A stretch of DNA of 64,000 nucleotides, taken from positions 23,107 to 87,106 of the forward strand of contig MNCI01008880.1 in NCBI GenBank assembly GCA_015680685.1, in the 5' to 3' direction. The notes below the pieces were generated by a model. The model ran no database searches, was not told the DNA's origin, and worked only from the letters and a program-made list of their open reading frames with translations. Position 1 is the first letter of the stretch. Every line of letters starts with the position of its first letter. This DNA is from Gnetum montanum (taxonomy: Eukaryota > Streptophyta > Gnetopsida > Gnetales > Gnetaceae). The translations under genes and the position numbers were made by a program. Below are positions 23,814-34,900 of the stretch, in pieces.

Positions 23814-24630
23814 TGATGAACTGCAATATTGGGTACGCGATATCGGGGCTTTCCAAGGGATATCGGGCATTCGATATCGGGGCCTATCTTGTCGCCTATA
23901 AATAAGAGTGGGCACACTTGGTTTGAGTAGTTTGTTAATTAGTCTTAGCCCCTTATCCAAACTCTTGCCTTTTCTCCCTCTCAGAGTTAGAATTATTTCT
24001 GTGTGCCCGCAGTAGGAATCATAAAGTGAACGGATCTTCATTCGAGCATTGTGTACTTGAGCACACCTTGTGTATGACAATAAAGATGAACTTTGTGATA
24101 AACCTTGCAACATCCAGAATAGATTAATTAATGTTAATTGTAGTTATTTAATGCTTTCCTTAGTTAATTAATGTTCTCTCTCTCTCACCCTATAACTCGC
24201 ATAAGTAAGCACACTTAGTATGATTACTTCGAGCATGTGTGTAATGCTTAGTAACCTCGCAAGGATTAGCGTTTGGTAATCCTTGCAGTGTTGCACTAGT
24301 TCAGGATGTGTACGGCAAGTGAGAACAGATGCTGGTGTTAGGACTAGTTAAAGCATAGTTGAGTAGTTAAATTAAATTAGTTACTTAGTTATCTCTCTCC
24401 TCCTTTTGTAGCACTACGCCATAAAACATAAAAATATATAAAAATCATATACGTCAAGTTTACTTAACCATACAATCGTGCTATACAAGTAAGCTTGGGA
24501 AGACAACGATTGACTAACCCGTCCTTGTTCCACAAAAGTGCATAAGCACTTAGTCCTTGGAATTCACCCAGATCGTGCATGGACGCTCGTATTCGTATGG
24601 TTAAGCATAGGGATACCTCACTGCTCATCA
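23814..24630 (-). mobile_element. LTR-A copy 4, inverted solo LTR with 5-bp target duplication
   Basis: Read on the minus strand it starts TGATGAGCAGTGAGGTATCC at 24630 and ends GCAGTTCATCA at 23814. It is flanked by ATAAA on both sides (23809-23813 and 24631-24635), a perfect 5-bp duplication. It is inserted in the 3' part of Athila-like copy 2. The uninterrupted paralogous site is near 2960-2972 in copy 1. A CTTATTTATAGGCG promoter-like box (minus) lies near 23893, and GATATCG palindromes crowd its 3' end. Confidence 0.87.
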
Positions 24631-24699
24631 ATAAATGATATAAGGTCCTTTTCACAATGTCTGGAACTTAGTTCATTGAGGTAAGTATGTTGGGTTCCA

Positions 24700-25690
24700 A
24701 TAGAGAACCTTATCTCTTGGTTGAAATTTAGCTTTTTCTAATTTTTAGGTCATGACACTTTTTGTTATAAGCCTTGTGCAACTCATTAGATGATAAAGCC
24801 ACTAATTGGTTTTCATCTAGCAAGTTGAGATTCATTAATCATTCTTTTTGGGGCTCGACTTAAGTCAAGGTCAAGGTCACAAGTCATTGAAAGTGTACAA
24901 AGTTTAGATTGAATAGGAAGTTTTGGTAGTTTGTTGTACACAAGCTCATAGGAAGAGTAGCCTATAGGAAGTTTCCAAGTTGAGCGGTAGGCCGAAAGGG
25001 CATCATTGAGTTCTATGCTCCAATCCTTTCTATACTTGCTAATAGTTCTTGTTAGTATTATTGTGATTTCCCTATTGGTAACCTCAGCTTGAGCATTAGC
25101 TTGGGAATGGTACGGTGTTGTGATTTTATGTTCAACTCCTAAGCATTACATGAGCTTTTGAAAAGTAGTACCTATAAAATGAGTTCCATTATCAGAAATC
25201 AATGCACATGGCACACCAAACCTATTTACAAGATTTTGTTGTACAAACCAAGTAGTGGTAAAATATGTACAATTGATGATAACTACTGCTTTTGCCCATT
25301 TTGTACAATAGTCAACAACAACTATGATGTATGCTTTTCCATTTGACATGGGCATGATGGAACCCATGAAATCAATGCCCCAAATGTTGAATGGTTTTAA
25401 TGGTTGAATCCATTGTTAAGGTTCCTCCATTCGAGTAGTCATTCCACCATCCTGTTGGCATTGTTCACAAGAGGAAATGAAATAGTGAGCATCCCTAAAG
25501 AGTGTTGGCCAATAGTACCTTGCCATCAAGATTTTAATGGTTGTGCATCTTCCAACATAGTGTCCTCCACAAGGACCTTCATGAGCATCTTGGAGCACAC
25601 ATAATTGATTAGCATCAGGGACATACCAATGAACCAAGCCATTGGTGCACACCTTGTAGAGGTGTCCATTGATCTCCATGAAGTGCTTTA
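24700..25690 (-). pseudogene. Integrase remnant, Athila-like copy 2
   Basis: The HHCC zinc domain is well kept at 25679-25416 on the minus strand: DAHEGPCGGHY, then YYWPTLFRDAHYFISSC and EQCQ. The core follows, with GIDFMGSIMPMSNG near 25375, VVVDYCTKW near 25310 and LISDNGTHF near 25190, so the first two catalytic Asp positions are intact here, unlike copy 1. The C-terminal part to 24700 is frame-broken. The role is integration of element cDNA. Confidence 0.75.
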
Positions 25691-25694
25691 CCTA

Positions 25695-26280
25695 GTGAAT
25701 AAATTGTTGTTTCCTTCAGTGGTCCAACCCTTGTGGGATATCCTAAGTGAGAAGATAGGTGATAATGTTATCATACCATTTTGGCTCATTGGACATTTGT
25801 TGAATTATTCCTCCAGCAAAGAGGAGTTCATCAAGAAACATATTAGATAATGAACTTTTTTCCTTTTTGTCATCCCATCGCAACCAAGACAAGTGATCAA
25901 TGACCACATTCTCAGTGCCCTTTTGATCTACCATTGTAAGATCGAATTCTTGCAAGATCACTAGCCACTGTATGATAGGGGGACTCATTGTTGGCTTGTT
26001 CATTAGGAAGTAGATGGCACTATGATATGTGTGCACCAAACACCTTGTATCCAAGCACATAGTTCCTGAACTTCTCTAGAGAAAACACCACTTCCATCAA
26101 TTCTTTTTCTGTAGTGATGTAGTTCAATTGTGCATCCACAATGCTTCGACTAGCATAGTGGATGTAGTTTCTTGTTATCTAACTATGTCAGCACAACTCC
26201 CAAAGCATAATTTGATGCATCCATCATGATGTGAAATAGTTTGGACTAGTCCGGTGCTTATAGGATTAGGGTTACTACAA
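25695..26280 (-). pseudogene. RNase H remnant, Athila-like copy 2
   Basis: On the minus strand the central RNase H part near 26140-26060 is broken, then 26060-25743 reads TYHSAIYFLMNK, IIQWLVILQEFDLTMVDQK and GTENVVIDHLSWL. The last segment corresponds to the family text KGTENVVADHLSRL, in which the final catalytic Asp is kept. Placement between RT and integrase is normal. The Asp of the TDHSA segment reads as Tyr (TYHSA). Confidence 0.7.
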
Positions 26281-26299
26281 GCTTTTCCTTCAGTCGTTG

Positions 26300-27545
26300 G
26301 AATGCTTTCTCACACTTTGTAGTCCAGACAAAGGGAGCATCTTTCTTTGTTAGCTCTGCCAATGATTTTGTAATCTTAGAGAAATTCTCTATGAATCGTC
26401 GGTAGTAGCTAGTGTGTCCAAGGAATGATTGAACATCTTTAACTATTTTTGACTAGTGGGCTATTCCTTGTATGATCCTTATTTTTTCAAGGTTCACCTC
26501 AATTCCTTCTTACGATATTTTGTGCCCCAATACAATACCCTCTTGGACCATGAGGTGACTTTTCTACCAATTGAGCCACAAGTTAGTTTCAACACATCAT
26601 TTTAGCACTTACTCAAGGTGGTCTAGGGCTTGCTCAAATGTAGCTCCATAAGTAAAAAATTTATCCATGAAGACTTCTACACCACTATCGATTTGCTGTT
26701 GAAAGATGTTCAAGACCAAGCATTGAAATGTGGTAGGAGCATTGCATAGACCAAATGGCATTTTACGATATTCAAAAGTCCCCCAAGGACTTGTGAACAT
26801 TGTCTTTGCTTGGTCCTCTAGTGTAATTTGAATTTGGTTATAGCCACTATAATCATCTAGGAAGCTATAGTAGCAATGCCCTAATATTATGTTGAGCACT
26901 TGGTCAACAAATGGTAAGAAAAAGTAATCTTTGAATGTTGCCATATTCAGTAGTCTGAAATCAATGCAAACTCACCATTTGCCACCTTTCTTTAGTATAA
27001 TTACAAGTGGGCTAACCCCCTCTCTATCCGCAATGGAATAGATGAACCCTACCTTGAGTAGTTGCTCGATTTCCCCCTTGATGATTTGCTTCAATTTGGG
27101 GTTCAACTATCTTTATGGCTATCATTTTGGCTTCATGGCTAGGTTAGTGTAAATGCAGTGCTAGCATATCCTAGGATCAATCCCTATGAATTTAGGATAT
27201 GACCAAGCAAAAGCTACTGACCATCTTTCAACTACCTTCAACAACATCTCTTTTTGTTCTAGAGAAAGTCTTGCATTGATTATAACCAGCTTCTTATTTT
27301 TCAAAAATACATATTCCATTCTAGCTAATGAAATTTTTAGTTCAAGGTGTTGTTGCTTGAAGTTTTTAGGAATTTCCAACTCTTCCCAATAGGTATCATC
27401 ATTTGTATCATTAGAGAATTGGTGATGAACTTCCTCAAGTTCATCCATGCTTGTGACATATTGACAAGTCAGGCTCTCAGCTAGCTCCATGCAAAGTATG
27501 CTACTTTCTGAATTAGCTGTTAACCACTAGGTACCCTCTTGTTTT
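26300..27545 (-). pseudogene. Reverse transcriptase remnant, Athila-like copy 2
   Basis: The minus strand at 27490-27161 reads the pre-RT linker ending VAFAWSYPKFIGIDPRIC. The palm at 26944-26609 reads FLDDYSGYNQIQI, SPWGTFEYRKMPFGLCNAP and VEVFMDKFFTYG. The catalytic box is FMDK where Athila-group elements have FMDD, so the second Asp is lost. Copy 1 has FMDN at the same place. RT makes cDNA in the particle. Stops separate the readable pieces. Confidence 0.75.
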
Positions 27546-27559
27546 ATGGCTCCTATGTA

Positions 27560-28045
27560 TAGATACTTTTGAATTTCTCCTTCTAGCACACGCTGCTTGT
27601 ATTGAGAGATGGATGCTTACTTGATGGCCCAAAGTTTTTGCACACAATTGCAGTTGCTATCGCTGTACGCGATGCATGGAACTTTCTTCTTCTCAATCTT
27701 TCCAAAGGCATTTTCTTTTGAGATTTCTAGGGAAAGATATCTGATGCACATTCTTGCATCTATGATGCTCAGCCATGCTCTTCCCATGATGATTGGAAAG
27801 TTCCTTTTACAGTTTTTCACTTTGATTACTAGGAAGTTCGCAGGATAAGACCACCTACAAATAGTGGTCACAATGTGTTCTACTAATCCTAATGGAATAG
27901 TGATGGACTAGTCTACCAATTCTAATATGATTTTGCTCTTATTAAGAGGAGGTAGCTTCCAAGTAGTGTACATATCATGAGAAATCAAATTAACACCAAA
28001 ACCTAAATCAAGAAGAGCCTTGAACAGTTCATTCCTAGCAATTTG
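27560..28045 (-). pseudogene. Protease remnant, Athila-like copy 2
   Basis: On the minus strand near 28010 the frame reads ALLDLGFGVNLISHDMY, followed by an ELVD-SITIPLGLVEHIV segment with one stop and, at 27871-27617, ICRWSYPANFLVIKVKNC and PIIMGRAWLSIIDARMC. This matches the Athila-type retropepsin order (LCDLGASINLMP ... DRS-KYP-G-VEDV ... FPVDF ... IILGRPFL). The active-site loop is LGF in place of LGA. Gag tail lies to the right and the RT linker to the left. Confidence 0.72.
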
Positions 28046-28099
28046 CAAATAAATTAGACTTCTAGGATCAGCTAATTTCCTGGAAAGGTTTCCTGCATG

Positions 28100-28968
28100 G
28101 ATCTAATCAGACACGATGTGAGTAAGCATTATGATATGGATCCTTGATAGAGTTTGATTTGAAGGAGGTCTAAAGGAATTGGGTATGAAGGAAGAGGTAG
28201 GAGTAGGATTGTTGACCACAGTTGTAGGTGAAGGCTTAGGTGGACTATGGGGTCGAGAGAAAAGTATTTACTTTGATTAGGCATTCGAATCCTCCCATTG
28301 ATGATTGGATTGAAAATTAACAACCCTCGTAGCATTTTGTTGTTGCAGTCGAGTGGGTAGTTCACCCTACATTGGTGGAGCAGGTGGTAGCTATGCAACT
28401 ATAGGAGTGCAGGAATAGGAGGAAGATAAGGATAGGGGGTAGTGTGTCTTCTTTCATGCAGACATGGAGTTCAATACTAGTCAGAAGGATGGTAGTAAGG
28501 CTATAACTGAGAAATGTGACTAGAAGAGTCATGTGGAGACATGGATTACTAAACATGGTAACCATATGGATCAATCTACCGATAAGGGTATTGTTGTCTT
28601 GGCGGTGCCAATGCCCATGATTATGGTTGCTGCCATTATTAGTACTATTCATATAGTTGTAGTGGAGCTTTACTTGGATAATACAGTTGTTGCTAGTGGA
28701 ACTGCCTAAGATTACCTTGAGGGTAAGGCAACCTATTGGATGTTTGCCTTTATGTAAGTTGAGGATGTAAGGAATACACCCCAGACTCTTGAAGATGTGA
28801 CACAATGGGGCAACATCCCTTAGAATGTTCGTACTGACAAACATCACATCCATGATCATTATCTGATTCACTATTTGCAACCTCTTCTATTGCAAAAATT
28901 TTGCCCTTACCTTTGTAATATGAATGTTTAGTTTCTTTGTGCCTACTGTGCTCACACTCACTACCTTG
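28100..28968 (-). pseudogene. gag C-terminal fragment, Athila-like copy 2
   Basis: The cysteine motif GCDVCQYEHSKGCCP is readable at about 28850 within the minus-strand open frame 28986-28750. It is followed leftwards by a Pro/Gln/Tyr/His-rich tail in mixed frames to about 28100, as in copy 1 (7140-6600) and the plus-strand gag (20330-20660). The N-terminal and capsid parts are missing: similarity to copy 1 ends at about 28969, exactly where the 640-bp repeat array starts. The open frame 28880-28362 (172 aa) is in a different frame and is not the protein. Confidence 0.6.
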
Positions 28969-31490
28969 TAAAGAAACAAGCCTCACAGGATGTAGGCTTC
29001 CAGATACCCAAATTTGGCATTAAGTGACCACAGAGTCAAAAAAACACATTCATGAAAACTAGGGACAAGAGTGTCATGTAATCAAAACAAGAGATTTTTG
29101 AGGCATGAGCCTGAAACATCTGTCTGACTACTCCTAACCCTTGGAGAACTTACTACCAAGGTTGAGCATGCATGAAAACTCGACAAGTTACTCCAAGGGA
29201 AGGCATAGCATAAGTCTTTGAATCCATGAAAGCTTATCTTTGAGATGGAACGTCCACAAAATGATCACTCGAATATTAGAACATATGATCCACAATGAAC
29301 AGTGAGGCACCTGCAAGTGCATGGAGAACAAGAGAGACTATGTACTCTTTATTCCTCAGCTTATGCAAGTGAACTTGCCACTACCACCCATGTGTTACTA
29401 AGAGATCGAATCGGTGATAAGGCAAAGAGAGGATGCACTTGACGCTCCTTCGTGGGGGCGTTGAGATGCTCTACTACCTCAACCATATCAAATCAATGCA
29501 ATCGTTCACATGAAATTATATGATATCATTTTTAGAGGGGATATTTCAGTCTTGCAGAGCCATCAATGATGGCTCTAATCTTGTAACATCCAGAATAATC
29601 ACACCTAGGGATAAAGAAATAGGCCTCATAGCATGTAGGCTTCCACATACCTAAATTCAGCATTAAGTAATTGCACAACCAAAAACTCCATCATGAAACC
29701 CAGAGACAGAGTGTTGCATAGCCCAAACAAGGGATTTTCAAGACATGAGCCTCAAACATTCATCCAATTGCTCCTAACCATTGGAGAACTTACTGCCAAG
29801 GATGAGCATTCTCTCAAACTTGACAAGTACTTCCAAAGGAAGGCACAACATAAGTCTTTGAATACACAAAAGCTTATTTTCATGATGGTATGACCACGAA
29901 ATGGTCACCCAAATATTATAACCCAAGATTGGCAAAGAACAGCAAGGCACTTGGAAGTGCATTGAGAACAAGAGGGACTACGTCCTCTTCATTCCTTGGC
30001 TCATTCAAGTGAACTCGTCACTACCACTCATGTGCTACTAAGTGATCAGATTGGTGATAAGGTAGAGAGAGAATGCACCTGATGCTACCCTGTGGGGGCA
30101 TCGAGATGCTCTACTACCTCAACTACACCAAATCAATGTAACCATTCGCACGAAATTAACCAATGTCATTTTCAAAGAGGATGTTTCAATCTCGTAGTGC
30201 CACCAGTAGTGGCTCCAAACTTGCAACATCTACAACAATCACACCCAAGGATAAGGAAATAGGCCTCATAGGATGTAAGCTTCCAGATACCCAAATTTAG
30301 CATTAACTAATCGTAGAACTAAAAACTCCCTTGTGAAACCTAGAGATAGAGTGTTGCGCATACAAAACAATGAATTTTCAAGACATGAGCTTGAAACATC
30401 CATCCAACTTCTCCTAACCCTTGGAGAACTTACTATCGAGCATGAGCATGCTCTCAAACTCAATAAGTTACTCTAAAGGAAGGCATAACATAAGTCTTTG
30501 AATCCATGAAAGCTTACTTTCAAGATGGTATGACCATAAAACAATCAACTGAATAATAGAATATATGATCCACAATGAACAGCGAGGCACTTACAAGTGC
30601 ATGGAGAACAAGAGAGCCTATGTTCTCTTCATTTCTTGCCTCATGCAAGTGAACTTTCCACTACCACCCATGCACTACTAAGCAGTTGAATCAGTGATAA
30701 GGTAAAGAGAGCATGCACCTGACGCTACCTTGCAGGGGCATCAAGATTCTCTACTACCTCAACCACACCAAATCAATGCAACCATTTGCACGAAATGAAC
30801 CAACATCATTTTCAAAGGGGATCTTTTAATCCTGTAGTGCCATCAATGGTGGCTCCAATCTTGTAACATCTGCAATAATCACACCCAAGGATAAAGAAAT
30901 AGGCCCCATAGGATGTAGGCTTCCAAATACACAAATTTGATGTTTAGTGATTGCACAACCAAAAACTCCTTCATGAAACCAAGAGACAGAGTGTCGTGCA
31001 ACCAAAATAATGGATTTTCAAAACATGAACCTAAAACATCCATCCAACTACTCCCAACCCTTGGAGAACTTACTGCCAAGCATGAGCATGTGCTCAAACT
31101 CGACAAGTTACTCCAAGGAAGGCACAATGTAAGTCTTTGAATCCACAAAAGCTTACTTTCGAGATGGTATGAGCATGAAATAGTCACCTAAATAATAGAA
31201 TACATGATCTGCACTGAACAATGAGGCACCTACAAGTGCATGGAGAAAAAGAGAGAGTACTTCTTCTTTGTTTCTTGGCTTGTGCAAGTGAACTTGCCAC
31301 TACCACCCATGCACTAGTAAGTGATCGAATCGATGATAAGGTAGAGAGAGCATTGACCTGATGCTACCTCATGGGGGTGTCAAGATGCTTTGCTGCCTCA
31401 ACCACACCAAATCAATGCAACCATTTGCACGAAATCATTCGATATCATTTTTAAAGAGGATCTTTCAATCCTGTAGAGTCATCAGTACTG
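28969..31490. repeat. Tandem array, about 640-bp unit, four copies
   Basis: The landmark ATGTAGGCTTCCA-ATAC occurs at 28990, 29633, 30273 (as ATGTAAGC) and 30913, giving steps of 643, 640 and 640. Other landmarks recur in step: GAGAACTTACT, CTCTACTACCTCAACCA, GAACTCG/ACTTGCCACTACCACC and a short hairpin at each unit end. The fourth unit stops near 31480. No coding frame is conserved between units. The array starts at the breakpoint of gag in Athila-like copy 2. Its origin is unknown; a retroelement-derived satellite is likely. Confidence 0.88.
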
Positions 31491-31910
31491 ACGACCCATC
31501 TGCTCGATGCATCCATCTCGCGAATAGACTCGTAAAATGTGTGCGAGAACATTTAGGATAGCCATAGTGCAAGATAGCCAAAATCACTTCTTTGGGATCC
31601 TAGGATTCCTAGGCAACCAACCCCACGAAACATGCCTGCAATGCTGCAAACCTTTTATCCAAATCGTAAACGAGGACACCACCTTCTCTGGGGTTATCCT
31701 TCTTTGCAACAAGGCTCATGAGTCACGAACATGAACAATGAGGACATAGTATCATGGATAGGGCAATACATCCCTAGGGGGAAACCCACATATCGCTCTA
31801 TCACAAGTACCATTCATCAACTCTACCTCCCCCTATATATGTTGATTAGGCCAATTTCAGTCATACCATCCTGCATCCTTATAAATTTGGTCACAAAGGA
31901 CTAGCTCAAG
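31491..31910. other. Spacer between the two arrays
   Basis: This single-copy-looking stretch joins the 640-bp array to the 15-bp minisatellite. It holds no convincing coding frame. A TATATATG and a CCTTATAAATTTGG near 31830-31890 could be promoter-like, but nothing supports transcription. The last bases (ACTAGCTCAAGGAGAGC) grade into the minisatellite. Confidence 0.5.
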
Positions 31911-34900
31911 GAGAGCACTCTCATGGAGAGCGCTCTCATGTGCGTAGCGCAAGGCACTCTCAGGGAGGATGCTCTCAAGGAGAACGCTCTCCAAAAGGCC
32001 ACTCTAATGGATGATGCTCTCACAAAGAATGCTCTTAAGGAGGACACTCTCGAGGAGGGTGTCCTCAAGGAGATCACTCTCAGGGAGGGCATTCTCAAGG
32101 AGGGAACTCTTAGGAAGGGTTCTCTCTGATAGAATTCTCTCAACGAGGATGCTCTCAAGGAGAACATTCACACGAGGGTGTAAGATGCTCTCATGGAGGA
32201 TGCTCTAAAGGAGAACACTCTCGCGGAGGCAGCTCTAACACTCTTAGGGAGGGCACTCTCATAGAGAACACTCTTAAGGAGGACACTATCGAGGATGGCG
32301 TCCTCAGGGAGACAACTCTCAAGGAGGGTGTTCTCAGGGAGGGCACTCTTAGGAAGGGCACTCTCCAAAAGAACGCTCTCAACAAGGGTGCTCTCGAGGT
32401 GAATACTCTCACATGCGTAACGCAAGGTGCTCTCATGGAAAATGCTCTTAAGGAGGGCACTCTTGCAAAGGCCACTCTAATGAAGGCCACTCTCAGGGAG
32501 ATTGCTCTCAGGAAGGGGGCTCTCAAGGAGGGTACTCTTCGATAGAACCCTCTCAACAAGGGTGCCCCAGGGAGAACGCTCCCAACAAGGGCCCTCTCAA
32601 AGAGAACTTTCTTCAGAAGGCCACTCTAATAGAGGATGCTCTCAAGGAGAACACTCTTAGGGAGGGTGTCCATAGTAAGTCTGATCTCAAGGAGGACGTT
32701 CTAATGGAGGGTGCTCTTCAAGAGAATGCTCTCAACAAGGACGCTCTCAAGGAGAACACTCTCATGTGTGTAACAAAAGGTGCTCTTAGGGAGAATTCTC
32801 TGAGTGAGGTTGCTCTAAGGGAGAGCACTCTCTAGGAGAGAATCCTATAAGAGGGAGCTCTCAATGAGAGCACTCTTGAGAAAAACACTCTCACGTGCAT
32901 AGCACAAGGCACTCTCGGGGAAGGTGCTCTTAAGGAGAATGGTCTTTGAAAGGCTGCTTTAATGGAGGATGCTCTCAAGGAAGGCACTCTCATGAAGAAC
33001 ATTCTTAAGGAGGATCCTCCTGAGGAGGGTGTCCTTAGGGAGACCACTCTCAGGGAGGGTGTTCTTAGGGAAGGCACTCTTAGGAAGGGCACTCTCCAAA
33101 AGAACACTCTTAATGAGGGCACTCTCGAGGTGAACACTATCACGTGCATAACGAAAGGTGCTCTAATGGACAATGCTCTCATGGAGGGTGCTCTCAAGGA
33201 GAACACTCTCACAGAGGCCACTCTAATGGAGGCTGCTCTTAATGAGAACGCTCTCAAGAAGGGTAGTCTTTGACAAAATACTCTCAACGAGGGTGCTCTA
33301 GGGAGAATGCTTCCAGTGATGGGGCTCTCAAAGAGAACTCTCTTCAGAAGGCCACTCTAACGGATGACACTCTTAAGAAGAATGCTCTCATGGAGGGCGA
33401 TCTCATGGAGAATGATCTTAAGGAGGATTCTCTCAAGGAGGGCACTCTAATGGAGGGTGCTCTCTAAGAGAACGCTCTCAACAAGGGTGCTCTCGAGGAG
33501 AAAACTCTCACGTGTGTAACACAAGGATATCTTAGGGAGAATGTTCTAAGGAAGGTCACTCTAAGGAAGAGCACTCTCTATGAGGGTGCCCTCTAAGAGG
33601 AAGCTCTTAACAAGGGCGCTCTTGAGGAGAAAACTCTAACATGCGAAGTGCAAGGCTCTCTCAGGGATGGTGCTCTCAAGGAGAACAATCTTCAAAAGGC
33701 CACTATAATGGAGGAGGCTTTCAAGGAGAATGCTCTCAGGGATGGCACTCTCATGGAGAACACTCTCAGGGAGGATGCCCTCAAGGAGGGCATCCTTAGG
33801 GAGACTGATCTTAGGGAGGGCATTCTCAAGGAGGGCACTCTTAGGAAGGGTGCTCTTTGATAGAATGCTCTCAATGAGGATGCTCTCGAGATGAACACTC
33901 ACACGAGGGCATAAGGTGCTCTCATGAAGGGTGCTCTTAAGGGGAGCGCTCTCTCAGAGGCAAACCTAATGTAGAAAGCTCTAAGGAAGAACACTCTTAA
34001 GGAGGGCACTCTCACGAAGAACACTCTTAAGGAGGACACTATCGAGGATGGAATCCTCAGGGAGAGAGCTCTCAAGGAGGGCATTCTCAAGGAGGGCACT
34101 CTTAGAAAGGGCACTTTCCAAAAGAACACTATCAACGAGGGTGCTCTTGAGGTGAGCACTCTCACATGCATAATGCAAGGTGCTCTCATGGACAGTGCTC
34201 TCATGGAGCACACTTTCAAGGAGAATGCTCTTGCGGAGGCTGCTCTAATGGAGGCCACTCTCAGGGAGAACACTCTTGAGAAGGGCACTCTAAAGGAGGA
34301 CACTCTTCAACAAAACACTCTCAACGAGGGCAATCTAGGAAGAACACTACCAGTGAGGGCCCTCTCAAAGAGAACGCTCTATGGAAGGCTACTCTAACAA
34401 AGTTCAATCTCAAGGAAAATGCTCTCAGGGAGGGCATCCCTAGCGAGACCAATCTCAATGAGGGTAGTCTAATGGAGGGAACTATCCAAGAGAATGCTCT
34501 CAAAAAGGGTGCTCTTAAGGAGAACACTCTCACATGTGTAACGCAAGGTGCTCTTAGGGAGAACACTCATAGGGAGGCTGCTCTGAGGGAGAGTGCTCTT
34601 CGAAAGGGTGTCCTTCAAGAGGTATCTCCTAAAGAGGGTGCTCTTGAGGAGAACATTCTCATGAAAAATGCTTTCATGGAGGGCACTCTCAAGGAGAACG
34701 CTCTTGTGGAGGCTGCTCTAACGAAGGCTACTCTCAGGAAGGGCGCTCTCAATGAGGACACTCTTTGAAAAAGCACTCTTAATGAGGGAGCTTCAGGGAG
34801 AACGCTCTCAGTGAGGGCTCAAAGAGAATGCTCTTTGGAAGGACAATCTAATAGAAGGCATCCTAAAGAAGAACAATCTCATGAAGGACACTCTTAAGGA

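Larger units (their letters stand above)
24650..28968 (-). mobile_element. Athila-like Ty3/gypsy element copy 2, internal region, decayed
   Basis: The minus-strand domain order is gag C-terminus (28968-28100), protease, RT, RNase H, integrase, as in copy 1 at 2775-8936. The two copies align almost throughout at the nucleotide level, with many substitutions. Copy 2 lacks most of gag: the sequence stops matching at about 28969, where the 640-bp tandem array begins. It is also split near its 3' end by the LTR-A solo LTR. Stops and altered catalytic residues show it is inactive. Confidence 0.72.

Noticed and set aside
28362-28880. 172-codon open frame, minus
   Set aside because: It is out of frame with the gag cysteine motif recognised in the overlapping frame and with the paralogous gag at 7.0-7.2 kb.
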